From Agrobacterium rubi TR3 = NBRC 13261 (GTDB taxonomy: Bacteria > Pseudomonadota > Alphaproteobacteria > Rhizobiales > Rhizobiaceae), in assembly GCF_000739935.1 (NCBI RefSeq), contig NZ_BBJU01000007.1, forward strand, positions 646,650 through 710,649: a DNA stretch of 64,000 bases, in the 5' to 3' direction. Below the pieces are notes generated by a model that ran no database searches, was not told where the DNA came from, and was given only the letters and a program-made list of their open reading frames with translations. Below, one piece after another: positions 56,435 through 64,000 of the stretch. The position numbers and the translations under genes were made by a program. Every line of letters begins with the position of its first letter. Position 1 is the first letter of the stretch.

Positions 56435-57070
56435 TCAGGCTTTGAATGTTGCCACCCGGTAAAGATAAAAGGCGATCATCAGGACAAGAACGCCGGTTGC
56501 AACCGGGTTGATATAATCTTTCACCACCCCATAGGCCTGCCCGAGGCCAAAGCCTGCGAAGGCAAGCGCGGCGGTCCAGATGACGCTGCCGATGGCAGAG
56601 TATAGGAGGAACCATGCGAATGGCATTCTGGCGATGCCAGCAGGCACCGAAATCAGCGTGCGTACCGTCGGCACCAGCCTGCCGAGAAGCACCGATAGCC
56701 TGCCGTGTTTGCGAAAATGATGACCGGCGTTCTCGACGTCAGATGGAGACATGGTGAGCCAGCGCCCGTAACGGGCAGCGATGGCCATCAGCTTTTTCTC
56801 ACCCAGAAGGCGCCCGAGGAAATACCAGGGGATGACACCCGCAACAGACCCCAGCGACCCCGCTGCAATAACGGAAAAGATCGAGGTGTTGCCCTGGCTT
56901 GCCAGATACCCTGCCAGCGGCATGATGAGTTCCGAGGGAATGGGTGGAAAGATGTTTTCGAGAAACATCAGCAAGGCTATGCCGAACACACCCAGCTGCT
57001 CCATCGTCGCGTGAACAAAACTTTCCAAGGGCCCCCGACCATCATTTGCGGCCAAGCCCGGCGCTGGCAT
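56435..57070 (-). CDS. DedA-family membrane protein
   Basis: A membrane protein of up to 211 residues in the DedA (SNARE-associated/VTT) family. Motifs are LMFLENIFPPIPSELIMPLAGYLASQG and GRLVPTVRTLISVPAGIARMPFAWFL. DedA proteins act as lipid carriers or scramblases and help envelope homeostasis. The first ATG at 57070 is used; family similarity begins near residue 16-23, so a TTG around 57025 or the ATG at residue 23 are alternatives. It is divergent from a phospholipase D-like gene, and in some bacteria DedA/VTT and PLD domains occur in one polypeptide. Confidence 0.87.
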   Translation of the reverse strand: MPAPGLAANDGRGPLESFVHATMEQLGVFGIALLMFLENIFPPIPSELIMPLAGYLASQGNTSIFSVIAAGSLGSVAGVIPWYFLGRLLGEKKLMAIAARYGRWLTMSPSDVENAGHHFRKHGRLSVLLGRLVPTVRTLISVPAGIARMPFAWFLLYSAIGSVIWTAALAFAGFGLGQAYGVVKDYINPVATGVLVLMIAFYLYRVATFKA

Positions 57071-57223
57071 GCCTTTTCGTGTTCGGCTGTAAGCCGAGCG
57101 ACATATTGAATGGGCAAATTAGACAAAGATAAGGGCAGACGACACAGGTTTTGAGAAAATTTGCGCTATTGCCGGGTTGCGTTCTGGCCTATACCGCACA
57201 GCAGCAAACGCATGGGGCTTGGA

Positions 57224-58663
57224 ATGACATCTGTACTTGTCGAAGGCGAAACGTGCTGGAAGATTGCCGATGCGGATCGCGTGACCGTCATCGTCGATGC
57301 CGCCGCCTTTTTTCAGCATGCCCGCAGCGCCATGCTGAAGGCGGAGCGGTCGATCTTCATGATCGGCTGGGATTTCGACAGCCGCATCGACCTCGTCCCA
57401 GGCCAAGCCGAAGACGAAGCGCCGGAGAAACTCGGCAGCTTCCTGAACTGGCTGGCAAAACGCCGTGATGATCTCGACGTGCGCATTCTCAAATGGGACA
57501 TCGGCCTCATCAACTCGATCACGCGAGGCGAGACGCCGTTTTACATTCTCCGCTGGTTGTTTTCCAAGCGCGTGCAGTTGAAACTCGATAGCGCCCATCC
57601 GCCTCTGTCGGCCCACCACATGAAACTCCTCGTCATCGATGATCGCATCGCGTTCTGCGGCGGCATCGATATGACAGTGGGGCGTTGGGATACGCGCGAG
57701 CATCTGGAAAACGACAAACGCCGCCGCTCCCCGCTGGGTTTTTCGCAAGGCCCATGGCACGACGTGACGAGCTGTATCTCGGGCGATGCGGCCGCGGCAC
57801 TCGGGCAACTTGCCAGAACCCGGTGGGAACTGGCGACGGAAGAGAAGCTGGATGCAGTGACCGTATCATCCGATCCATGGCCCGACGCGCTGGATGTCGA
57901 TTTTCGCGATATCTCGGTCGCCATCGCGCGAACACTGCCGGAGTTCGACAAACAACAGCAGATATCGGAGATCGAGGCCGCCAAACTCGCCATCATCGCC
58001 TCGACGAAGACGTGCCTCTACATCGAAAGCCAATATTTCGCGTCGCGAAAAATCGCTGAAGCCATCGCCGCCAGACTGCAGGAAGCCGACGGCCCCGAGA
58101 TTATCCTCATCAACCCGGAAGGTGCAGAAGGCTGGCTGGAAGCAAAGGCTATGGATTCCGCACGCATACGCCTGATGAAACTCGTCCGCGACGCAGACCA
58201 TCACAACCGTTTCCGGCTGATGTATCCCGTCAATGACAAGAGAACGCCGATCTACGTCCACGCCAAGGTGATGATTTCGGATAACAGATTGATCAAGATC
58301 GGCTCAGCCAATCTCAACAATCGTTCCATGGGCTACGATACCGAGTGCGACATCATCATCGAAGCCCGCCCGGATCAGGATATCTTGGCCGCAAAAATCA
58401 TCGAACACCGTGACGGACTGATCGCCGAACATCTGGGATGTGATCCAAAGGATCTGCATCGCCAGATCGAGAAGCACGGTTCGGTCATCCGCGCGATTGA
58501 TGTGTTGAACCAGGAAAAGGGTCGTGGGCTGGTCGATGTGCCCATGCGAGATTTGACAGCAGACGAAGAACTCTTTGCCGAATCCGACATAGCCGATCCC
58601 GAACGGCCAAGTAGCGTGAAGGAACGCGTCACGCGGCGCTTCAAACGTCGTCGCGCCGGCTGA
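57224..58663 (+). CDS. Phospholipase D-like phosphodiesterase with two HKD motifs
   Basis: A 479-residue PLD-superfamily protein. The two HxKxxxxD motifs are at His132-Lys134-Asp139 (HHMKLLVIDD) and His346-Lys348-Asp353 (VHAKVMISD), followed in each case by GGID or GSANLNNRS. The family cleaves or transfers phosphatidyl groups, as in phospholipase D or cardiolipin synthase. No signal peptide is seen. I start at the ATG at 57224; the frame continues upstream to 57161 with a TTG. It is divergent from a DedA-family gene, which suggests joint membrane-lipid work. Confidence 0.9.
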   Translation: MTSVLVEGETCWKIADADRVTVIVDAAAFFQHARSAMLKAERSIFMIGWDFDSRIDLVPGQAEDEAPEKLGSFLNWLAKRRDDLDVRILKWDIGLINSITRGETPFYILRWLFSKRVQLKLDSAHPPLSAHHMKLLVIDDRIAFCGGIDMTVGRWDTREHLENDKRRRSPLGFSQGPWHDVTSCISGDAAAALGQLARTRWELATEEKLDAVTVSSDPWPDALDVDFRDISVAIARTLPEFDKQQQISEIEAAKLAIIASTKTCLYIESQYFASRKIAEAIAARLQEADGPEIILINPEGAEGWLEAKAMDSARIRLMKLVRDADHHNRFRLMYPVNDKRTPIYVHAKVMISDNRLIKIGSANLNNRSMGYDTECDIIIEARPDQDILAAKIIEHRDGLIAEHLGCDPKDLHRQIEKHGSVIRAIDVLNQEKGRGLVDVPMRDLTADEELFAESDIADPERPSSVKERVTRRFKRRRAG

Positions 58664-58702
58664 ATGGAGCGGAGTTAACCGTCCATTCCCGCCGCGCAAA
58701 GA

Positions 58703-59107
58703 TCAGGCCGCAGCCAGCGCTTTTTCGATATCCTGTATCGAGTGTCCAGTCAGGTCCTTGTCGAGCTCACCCAACAGCACGTCCGACAGAGACTTGTGAT
58801 AACCCTTGCGCATTTCGCCTAGCGTGCGCGGTGCAGCGATGATCACAAGTCCTTTGATCTTGCCGTCCAGAACCTGCTTGTTCAGCATCTGCGCCACGCC
58901 CGCGCTAAAGCCGTCCTCATCCTGCTGGCTATCATCAGGATTGGCAGAACTGCTGGAATGACGAGCGCCCGATGATATCTTGGTATCATCGACACCAGCG
59001 TTCTGCATCGCCGTCAGCTTCACATTCTGCGCATCGCCATCATTCTTGAAAAGGCTCAACTTCTCACCATCCGCAACAGCAACGACCGTGTTCTGTGGAA
59101 TATCCAT
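58703..59107 (-). CDS. Host attachment family protein
   Basis: A 134-residue protein of the Host_attach family (protein required for attachment to host cells), known from Agrobacterium and other rhizobia. It starts MDIPQNTVVAVADGEKLSLFKNDGDAQNVKLTAM. It has a Ser/Asp-rich loop (SSSSANPDDSQQDEDGF) and ends VLDGKIKGLVIIAAPRTLGEMRKGYHKSLSDVLLGELDKDLTGHSIQDIEKAL. That second half resembles the archaeal release-factor-like eRF1 domain fold reported for the family. The ATG at 59107 has GGGAGAAG upstream; the longer open frame to 59227 has no family similarity. Biochemical role is not known. Confidence 0.85.
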   Translation of the reverse strand: MDIPQNTVVAVADGEKLSLFKNDGDAQNVKLTAMQNAGVDDTKISSGARHSSSSANPDDSQQDEDGFSAGVAQMLNKQVLDGKIKGLVIIAAPRTLGEMRKGYHKSLSDVLLGELDKDLTGHSIQDIEKALAAA

Positions 59108-59279
59108 AGTCTTCTCCCATGTTTTTGTATCGGGCTTTACGGCCCGCATAGGAGAACCGATCGAGGGGTGATCTGTTCCGTGTTGCCATTTGGTTTGATC
59201 ACGATCGTGCGAATACGAGCACGACACCGCAGTGCAACCAAGGCGAATAATATTTATGATATCATCAAAATGAGCGCTG

Positions 59280-59307
59280 TTGACACAATGATTGATTGCA
59301 TTATGTT
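59280..59307 (+). promoter_or_regulatory. Possible sigma-70-type promoter for vgrG
   Basis: A consensus-like TTGACA (59280-59285) is followed 16 bp later by TATGTT (59302-59307), about 45 bp before the vgrG start. A perfect ATGATATCAT palindrome (59256-59265) lies just upstream and could be a regulator site. The surrounding region is AT-richer than the genes to its left. Confidence 0.4.
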
Positions 59308-59352
59308 CGGATTTTTACACTTGACTGATATTTCCGATCACCGGGGTTCCCC

Positions 59353-61533
59353 ATGACCGACCAGCTTTCGTCCTCCGATTTCATCCAGGCCAGCCGTGTT
59401 TTGAAGGTCAAGTCGCCACTGGGTGAAGACCAGTTGCTGCCCGAGCGCATGGAGATCAGTGAAGGCGTATCCCAGCTTTTCGAGATACAGCTGAATGTCC
59501 GTGCCAAGAAGGAAGCGGTGAAGCCGGAAGAGCTGATCGGTCGTCTGGTCGATGTCTCGGTCGAGGTGCAGCAGGGCGATGGCCAGGATGGCAGTGGTGT
59601 CCGCCGTCCCTTCAACGGGCTTGTGACAGACCTGCATGAGGGGCCACCCATCACCCGTGGCCTGCGCTCCTACGCCATGACCATCCGTCCACAGATGTGG
59701 CTGCTGTCGCGACGTTCCGACTGCCGCATATGGCAAAACAAGACCTCTATCGATATCGTCGAAACGCTCTTTTCCGAACACGGCATTCCGGCACCAGATA
59801 CGTCCGGCGTTATTAAACCTCCGCCTGCACAAGAATACAGCGTCCAGTTCAATGAACTGGACCTCGATTACCTGTTGCGTCGCTTTCAGGAAGACGGTCT
59901 TTTTTACTGGTTCAGCCATGAGGACGGGTCTCACAAGCTGCATGTGGCCGATACTGCCAATGGATGGCTTGGACCATCACCTTCAGCACAGGGTGAAAGC
60001 AGAGTGAGACTTGCACAGGGATCGTCGGATCGCAACCACATCAATGACTGGGCCCGCCGCTTTTCCTATGTGCCAGGCCAGCGCGCGGGGGCCGACTGGA
60101 ATTTCGAGACACCTTCGATGGTGCCGGGCACGATGACACCATCGCTGGTGCAGATGCCGGACGCCACCAAGCGCGAACTCTACGAATACCCGGCCCGCAT
60201 CAAGACGGTAGAAGAGGCAGAGCGTGCCCAGAAGCTGCGGGCACAATCGATAGAAGCCGATCATGACCGCGTCTTCGGCGGATCGACCTCCCGCATTCTG
60301 GAAGCCGGCCGTCGCTTTACGCCTTACGAGGAAGCGCATCCAGAGCATGAATATGAAGAACACGTCATCATCCGGGCCAGCCACACCATCGTGGATCGCT
60401 CCTACGAAACCAACAGCAACGAGCCGGAATACCGCAACGCCTTCGAGGCCATCCCTGCACGCGTACCGCTGACGCCGCATCGCACCACCAAGCGCCCGAA
60501 GATCGAGGGCACGCAAGTCGCCATCGTTGCAGGCCCCGAGGGCGAGGAAATCCACCCGGATCAATATGGCCGCATCAAGCTCTGGTTCCCGTGGGACCGC
60601 AAGGCGAAGAAGGATGGGACAGATACCTGCTGGGTGCGCGTGGCGCAAAACTGGGCTGGCTCCACGTGGGGCGGCCAGATCATACCGCGCATCGGCATGG
60701 AGGTGATGGTGGCCTTCGTGGACGGTGATCCGGATCGCCCGCTTGTGACGGGTGTCGTGCCGAATGCAAGGCAGAAGGTGCCGTATGAGCTACCTGCGAA
60801 CAAGACGAGAAGTGTGTTCCGTACACAGACCCACAAGGGGCAAGGTTTTAACGAGCTGAGATTTGAAGACGAGATGGGGCGCGAAGAAATATTTGTTCAC
60901 GCTCAACGTGACCTCAACTCCGTGATAGAGCATGATGAAACACGTCTGATCAAACAAGATCGCCTTAGTCGCGTCGGGGGAAATGAGGAACTACGCATCG
61001 ACGGGATGCAGAGCACGGATATCGTCGGCGCATATAATATCACAGTTGGCGGGAGCTTTATTCAGTCAGTCGGACTTTTGGCGGCAATTCCCTCAGTTGC
61101 GCAGTTATTCTTTAAAGCGGATCAAACTGCAGCGCTGATGAAGCTCAGCTCGAACTACGCCACTCGGGTACCGATGCCTATGACGGGTAACTACACGTTG
61201 AACGTAAGGGGGGACATCCAAATATTCTCAGGGGAATCTTATCGCTTGTTTTCAGGCTCGGATGTCAGTCTGCAAGCCGATGGCTCTGCCGATCTGATGG
61301 CTGTTGGCCTGTTACATCTCAGTTCCGGCCTTTCCATGAGCATTGCATCTGGGACAAGCATCAAAACAACTGCAGAAAAGGAAATCACAATCGAATCTGG
61401 AGAAAAGATCACGCTCAAATGCGGGACTTCCACAATCACGCTTGCTGATGGACACATAGAGATAAAGGGCCAAACAATTTCGCTTCTAACAGGAAATGGG
61501 GGCGCGCAACCCAAAGGCGAGGAGAAGGCGTGA
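59353..61533 (+). CDS. vgrG: Type VI secretion system spike protein VgrG (TssI)
   Basis: A 726-residue VgrG. The N-terminal gp27-like part contains LKVKSPLGEDQLLPERMEISEGVSQLFEIQLNV and QFNELDLDYLLRRFQEDGLFYWFSHEDGSHKLHVAD. The gp5-like OB fold follows with EGEEIHPDQYGRIKLWFPWDRKAKKDGTDTCWVRVAQNWAGSTWGGQIIPRIGMEVMVAFVDGDPDRPLVTGVV, then a long beta-helix tip rich in short repeats. It forms the trimeric puncturing tip ejected by the type VI machine. Around 60790-60900 codon use shifts to AT-richer, suggesting the C-terminal tip was exchanged together with the genes behind it. No other tss gene is in the window. Confidence 0.95.
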   Translation: MTDQLSSSDFIQASRVLKVKSPLGEDQLLPERMEISEGVSQLFEIQLNVRAKKEAVKPEELIGRLVDVSVEVQQGDGQDGSGVRRPFNGLVTDLHEGPPITRGLRSYAMTIRPQMWLLSRRSDCRIWQNKTSIDIVETLFSEHGIPAPDTSGVIKPPPAQEYSVQFNELDLDYLLRRFQEDGLFYWFSHEDGSHKLHVADTANGWLGPSPSAQGESRVRLAQGSSDRNHINDWARRFSYVPGQRAGADWNFETPSMVPGTMTPSLVQMPDATKRELYEYPARIKTVEEAERAQKLRAQSIEADHDRVFGGSTSRILEAGRRFTPYEEAHPEHEYEEHVIIRASHTIVDRSYETNSNEPEYRNAFEAIPARVPLTPHRTTKRPKIEGTQVAIVAGPEGEEIHPDQYGRIKLWFPWDRKAKKDGTDTCWVRVAQNWAGSTWGGQIIPRIGMEVMVAFVDGDPDRPLVTGVVPNARQKVPYELPANKTRSVFRTQTHKGQGFNELRFEDEMGREEIFVHAQRDLNSVIEHDETRLIKQDRLSRVGGNEELRIDGMQSTDIVGAYNITVGGSFIQSVGLLAAIPSVAQLFFKADQTAALMKLSSNYATRVPMPMTGNYTLNVRGDIQIFSGESYRLFSGSDVSLQADGSADLMAVGLLHLSSGLSMSIASGTSIKTTAEKEITIESGEKITLKCGTSTITLADGHIEIKGQTISLLTGNGGAQPKGEEKA

Positions 61534-62297
61534 TGGTAGGTCCCGAAGTTGAAGGCGAAGTGATCCCGATTCCGACTCCTAGACCACAGTTTGATGAACC
61601 TCTATCCAATCGAGTCAATAATCCTCCAATCCCGCTTTCTCGTCCAGTTGACGAGATTGAACCCGATTCAGGCCAAGATATCATTGAACCTCCTAATATA
61701 GAGAGGAACAAGGCACGTCACCTTACGCAGGGCGAAGTCGCCATGGCTCGGAAATACTTTAAAGATTCTGTAAATTACGACGCTGTCACCCTAAAGCGTG
61801 GAAACTTTATTATAGGTCAAGATCAGAATACAGCGATGACACCAAACGGGAATATGTATTTTCCCGGAGGTATCTATAAAAATGACTTCTCGACTACTGC
61901 ATTAGGTAATAGGTCATTTTTTATCCACGAAATGGTTCATGTGTGGCAACATCAGAACCGTGTCACAGGAGATATTCGTTGGCTTGGGATACTGTCTATG
62001 GGGGAATATGGAAAACCGGGCCCCTACACCAAAACGCCTGGGAAATTTCTTTATGACTACAGATATGATCCATTCAGCACAGATGGTGCGTTAGACCTGA
62101 CAGATTTCGGGTTTGAGCAACAGGCTGCGATCATTGAAGATTATTATCTGATCATCAATGGCGCATCGCCTAGGAATGCCGCTTCTAATTATACGAAAGA
62201 TTACTACGATTCAATGACATACGGCCTTCTTAGAAATTTTCTGAGAAATCCCAGCTACGCAAAAGGCAAGGGCCAAGATCGCCGGCGTCGTCCATAG
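61533..62297 (+). CDS. VgrG-linked protein with HExxH zincin motif, candidate T6SS effector
   Basis: A 254-residue protein starting at the ATG that shares its A with the vgrG stop TGA (an in-frame GTG at 61530 is the alternative). The first 60 residues are proline- and acid-rich without signal peptide (PIPTPRPQFDEPLSNRVNNPPIPLSRPVDEIEP). The rest holds HEMVHVWQHQ with His132, Glu133 and His136, and further on FGFEQQAAIIEDYY, where Glu195 is a possible third zinc ligand, as in gluzincins. Related rhizobial proteins are called vgr-related. A metallopeptidase or a related hydrolase delivered by VgrG is the best guess. I see no VgrG-binding DUF domain. Confidence 0.85.
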   Translation: MVGPEVEGEVIPIPTPRPQFDEPLSNRVNNPPIPLSRPVDEIEPDSGQDIIEPPNIERNKARHLTQGEVAMARKYFKDSVNYDAVTLKRGNFIIGQDQNTAMTPNGNMYFPGGIYKNDFSTTALGNRSFFIHEMVHVWQHQNRVTGDIRWLGILSMGEYGKPGPYTKTPGKFLYDYRYDPFSTDGALDLTDFGFEQQAAIIEDYYLIINGASPRNAASNYTKDYYDSMTYGLLRNFLRNPSYAKGKGQDRRRRP

Positions 62298-62312
62298 GAG
62301 GAGGAGCTAATT

Positions 62313-62813
62313 ATGATAGCTCGCATTTTGATAGTTTTAGGTCTCTTAACATCAATTATGGGTTCAGTGCAGGCGCAGGACAAAAAGAACCGCTTTGACG
62401 AATGCTCGTTGAACACTTTGCCATGCCAGTCTCGTGTCATTGTGGGTGGAAATAGCGCTAACTGTATTTCAGTCTACAGCCCCTCTCTTAAGAGCATGTA
62501 CGTGACCGGGATAACTGTAGCTCGGATTACTTTTGGAATTTCATCGACAATACAATCTTCCTTTTACGGAGGCAAACTCAATGGTGCAGCCCTCGTCAGC
62601 AAGGATAAGCCACTGTGCTTATGCCGCTCCTATGGCGGCTTTAAAAACGAAGAAATTTGCCGTCCGAATTCATTGCCAGCAGGAAAGTATGGGGTTTATC
62701 TGAACATTCGACCGCTTGAAGATTTAAACGGAAATCGCAATTTCGATGAGACGCTTGGCGTATCTGAGTTTCGTGTAGATGCGTCTGGACGCATCACAAA
62801 TTTACCTTTGTAG
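62313..62813 (+). CDS. Exported Cys-rich protein, candidate immunity protein
   Basis: A 166-residue protein of unknown family. A Sec signal peptide is visible (MIARILIVLGLLTSIMGSVQAQ, about 1-21). The mature part has six cysteines (DECSL, LPCQS, NCISV, LCLCRS, EICRP) that could form three disulfides, which suits the periplasm. A very strong ribosome site (GGAGGAGGAG at about 62297-62306) sits before the ATG. It lies 15 bp after the zincin gene and directly before the PAAR gene, inside the cassette, so it is best read as the immunity protein against the zincin, or as a second secreted component. No similarity is recognised. Confidence 0.75.
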   Translation: MIARILIVLGLLTSIMGSVQAQDKKNRFDECSLNTLPCQSRVIVGGNSANCISVYSPSLKSMYVTGITVARITFGISSTIQSSFYGGKLNGAALVSKDKPLCLCRSYGGFKNEEICRPNSLPAGKYGVYLNIRPLEDLNGNRNFDETLGVSEFRVDASGRITNLPL

Positions 62814-62867
62814 ATGATCGCAAAATCCGAGGCTTATCAAAGCGACGCGTGCTTAGAAAGAAAGAAC

Positions 62868-63131
62868 ATGATCGTGCCCGTGGTGTGCATAGGAGACCGA
62901 ACCTCACATGGAGGCGAGGTCATAGAAGGTTTCCCTCATGCCGATGTTAATGGACGGATCCCCGCTGGGGTGGGCCATCAGGTTAGTTGCCCGAAGTGTG
63001 GCGGGACCTATCCAATCGTTGGACCAGGACCGGGGCCAACCCTTAACAACATTGAAATTGCCGCAGATGGAATGTCTACGGCCTGCGGTGCGAAACTGAT
63101 AGCGAAGGAAACTGACGTCAAACTTGGCTGA
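62868..63131 (+). CDS. PAAR-domain protein (T6SS spike tip)
   Basis: An 87-residue PAAR-motif protein that caps the VgrG trimer. The pattern IVPVVCIGDRTSHGGEVIEG and GPTLNNIEIAADGMSTACGAKLIA is standard, with histidine and cysteine positions for the zinc site at the tip. ATG at 62868 gives the usual family N-terminus and follows AGAAAGAAAG; an in-frame ATG at 62814, right behind the previous stop, would add 18 residues. It carries no C-terminal toxin domain. Being the last gene of the cassette, it shows that VgrG, effector, candidate immunity protein and PAAR travel as one unit. Confidence 0.87.
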   Translation: MIVPVVCIGDRTSHGGEVIEGFPHADVNGRIPAGVGHQVSCPKCGGTYPIVGPGPGPTLNNIEIAADGMSTACGAKLIAKETDVKLG

Positions 63132-63545
63132 AAGAGGAGCTGGCTTGGCACCTTGCAGTCATTTCTATCATCTTGGCTAGGATCAAGACACCCAATAACT
63201 AGGAAAATATTCATATTTTGATTTACAACGAGAGATTTTTCCTTTATAGTGTTTGAAGTCGCGTTCTCGTGCTGGCAGCACCAGATGAAGAATGTGGCGG
63301 GTTTTGTTTTGATGGGTACTCAGTCGTCTGAGCAGAACTCGATAAATGAAATGCTCGCCGTGCAGGCGGAATAACCCGTTGGTGACCCTATGGGCAGAAC
63401 GGGCTTTCTTATTGCGCATCGATGTATTTCGCGCATGGCTGAGTTTGGAATGCGGATATTGGCAGAGAAGTAGGAAGACGAGAAAGATTAGATTTCAGCC
63501 TGGTGTGCGGGCCCGGATGCTGGCTGGAAATGCGGTGTGATAGTT

Positions 63546-63599
63546 GGGGCGCTGAGAGGTGCCACACATATACAGTTACGAGGTAGCTTTCAGCGCCCC
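63546..63599. repeat. Inverted repeat forming a long hairpin
   Basis: GGGGCGCTGAGAG (63546-63558) pairs with CTTTCAGCGCCCC (63587-63599) with one G-T wobble, enclosing 28 nt. It could be a terminator lacking a T tract, a structured RNA, or an old element end. It lies about 415 bp after the PAAR gene. Confidence 0.5.
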
Positions 63600-63754
63600 G
63601 TTGAATGGCTTGTTTAGCGTATGGTTGGACGAGCAACGAATGGTGATAACGCGAACTCGATGAGTTGCGTAAGGGAATGGGTGTGTCTTGTCGAAGGAAA
63701 GAGGTGAGATCGAGGGATAGAATACAAAGATATAAAATCGCTAAATCCATAATA

Positions 63755-63782
63755 CTGCATATATATAAATATATATTTGCAG
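63755..63782. repeat. AT-rich near-palindrome
   Basis: A 28-bp near-palindrome with CTGCA and TGCAG at its ends and alternating A and T inside (12 of 14 positions pair). It may mark a regulatory or replication-like site in the AT-rich tail, but nothing beside it decides. Confidence 0.4.
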
Positions 63783-64000
63783 ATCGAGCTTGCGTGTTAA
63801 TATATAAATTACCTGCAATCAAGCGTGCGGATGGGTCTGGATAAGCGCGCGTATTTTTGGACAGAAACCAGCGGAAAAGCTCGGAATCGACTATAAATGA
63901 GGGGATTTGACTATGTGTGCACGGAAAATGGAGGGGAAGCAGGTGGTTTTTGGGTTCTTAACCGAGGCGGATCGAGATTACAGTAACAGTATCATGATAC

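Larger units (their letters stand above)
63132..64000. other. AT-rich tail region without a convincing gene
   Basis: 869 bp right of the PAAR gene. It is visibly richer in A and T than the rest of the window and includes stretches of mostly T, A and G. Short open frames exist in several places (for example 63346-63540 plus and 63409-63822 minus), but none has a recognisable domain or good ribosome site. It contains a 13-bp-armed hairpin and an AT-rich near-palindrome, listed separately, and ends with the perfect 12-bp palindrome GTATCATGATAC (63989-64000). This looks like the edge of an acquired region. Confidence 0.55.

Noticed and set aside
63346..63540. A 64-codon plus-strand frame in the tail
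   Set aside because: No ribosome site and no similarity that I recognise; a gene remnant is possible but cannot be supported.
63409..63822. A 137-codon minus-strand open frame in the AT-rich tail
   Set aside because: TTG start, no ribosome site, no domain, and its composition reads like translated non-coding DNA.
63913..64000. A possible gene start (ATG at 63913) running off the right edge
   Set aside because: Only 29 codons are visible and no family motif appears; too little to call.

Overview
The window looks like a replicon of a Rhizobiaceae bacterium, most likely Agrobacterium or a close Rhizobium. Supporting signs are GC-rich coding sequence, many ABC uptake operons, a UgpC-type sugar ATPase, a Host_attach-type protein, the treY/treZ pair, a chemoreceptor ending in NWEEF, and a VgrG/PAAR module. 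There are no ribosomal, tRNA or replication genes and no insertion sequence that I can recognise, so this is probably accessory or chromid-like DNA devoted to nutrient capture.

Layout. 1-4690: a minus-strand catabolic operon (M20 deacylase, 2-hydroxyacid dehydrogenase, cupin, aldehyde dehydrogenase cut by the left edge) plus a two-domain GNAT acetyltransferase. 4757-14015: an alpha/beta-galactoside operon (binding protein, two permeases, GH36 alpha-galactosidase, UgpC-type ATPase, GH42 beta-galactosidase) with a divergent AraC regulator. 14058-18555: divergent treY and treZ, making trehalose from maltodextrins. 18560-28185: an MFS transporter, a LysR-flanked RND efflux operon that starts with a degenerate alpha/beta hydrolase, an SDR/HxlR divergent pair with a tandem operator, and a small secreted Gly/Ser/Asn-rich protein.

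28474-34325: an amino-acid-type ABC transporter with an MmgE/PrpD protein and an NtaA-type flavin monooxygenase. The gene content resembles the Bacillus yxe system for S-(2-succino)cysteine. 34332-43231: a 2H phosphoesterase, a SorC-type regulator, and an operon of an oligopeptide-type transporter, a glycerophosphodiesterase and a frameshifted sugar-phosphate isomerase. That set recalls the agrocinopine (acc) system. 43299-45599: a NIT-domain chemoreceptor. 45938-53820: a FadR-type regulator and a glutathione-type (gsi-like) transporter operon with an embedded gamma-glutamyltransferase.

53837-59107: mixed single genes (diguanylate cyclase, RNase H, hydroxyacid dehydrogenase, DedA, PLD, Host_attach protein). 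59353-63131: a type VI secretion cargo cassette (VgrG, HExxH zincin candidate effector, exported candidate immunity protein, PAAR). Its base composition changes inside vgrG and stays AT-richer to the right edge, where 63132-64000 holds inverted repeats and no convincing gene.

The best candidate for something undescribed is the VgrG-zincin-exported protein-PAAR cassette. Next are the two catabolic operons (acc-like and yxe-like) and the catalytically dead hydrolase that leads the efflux operon.
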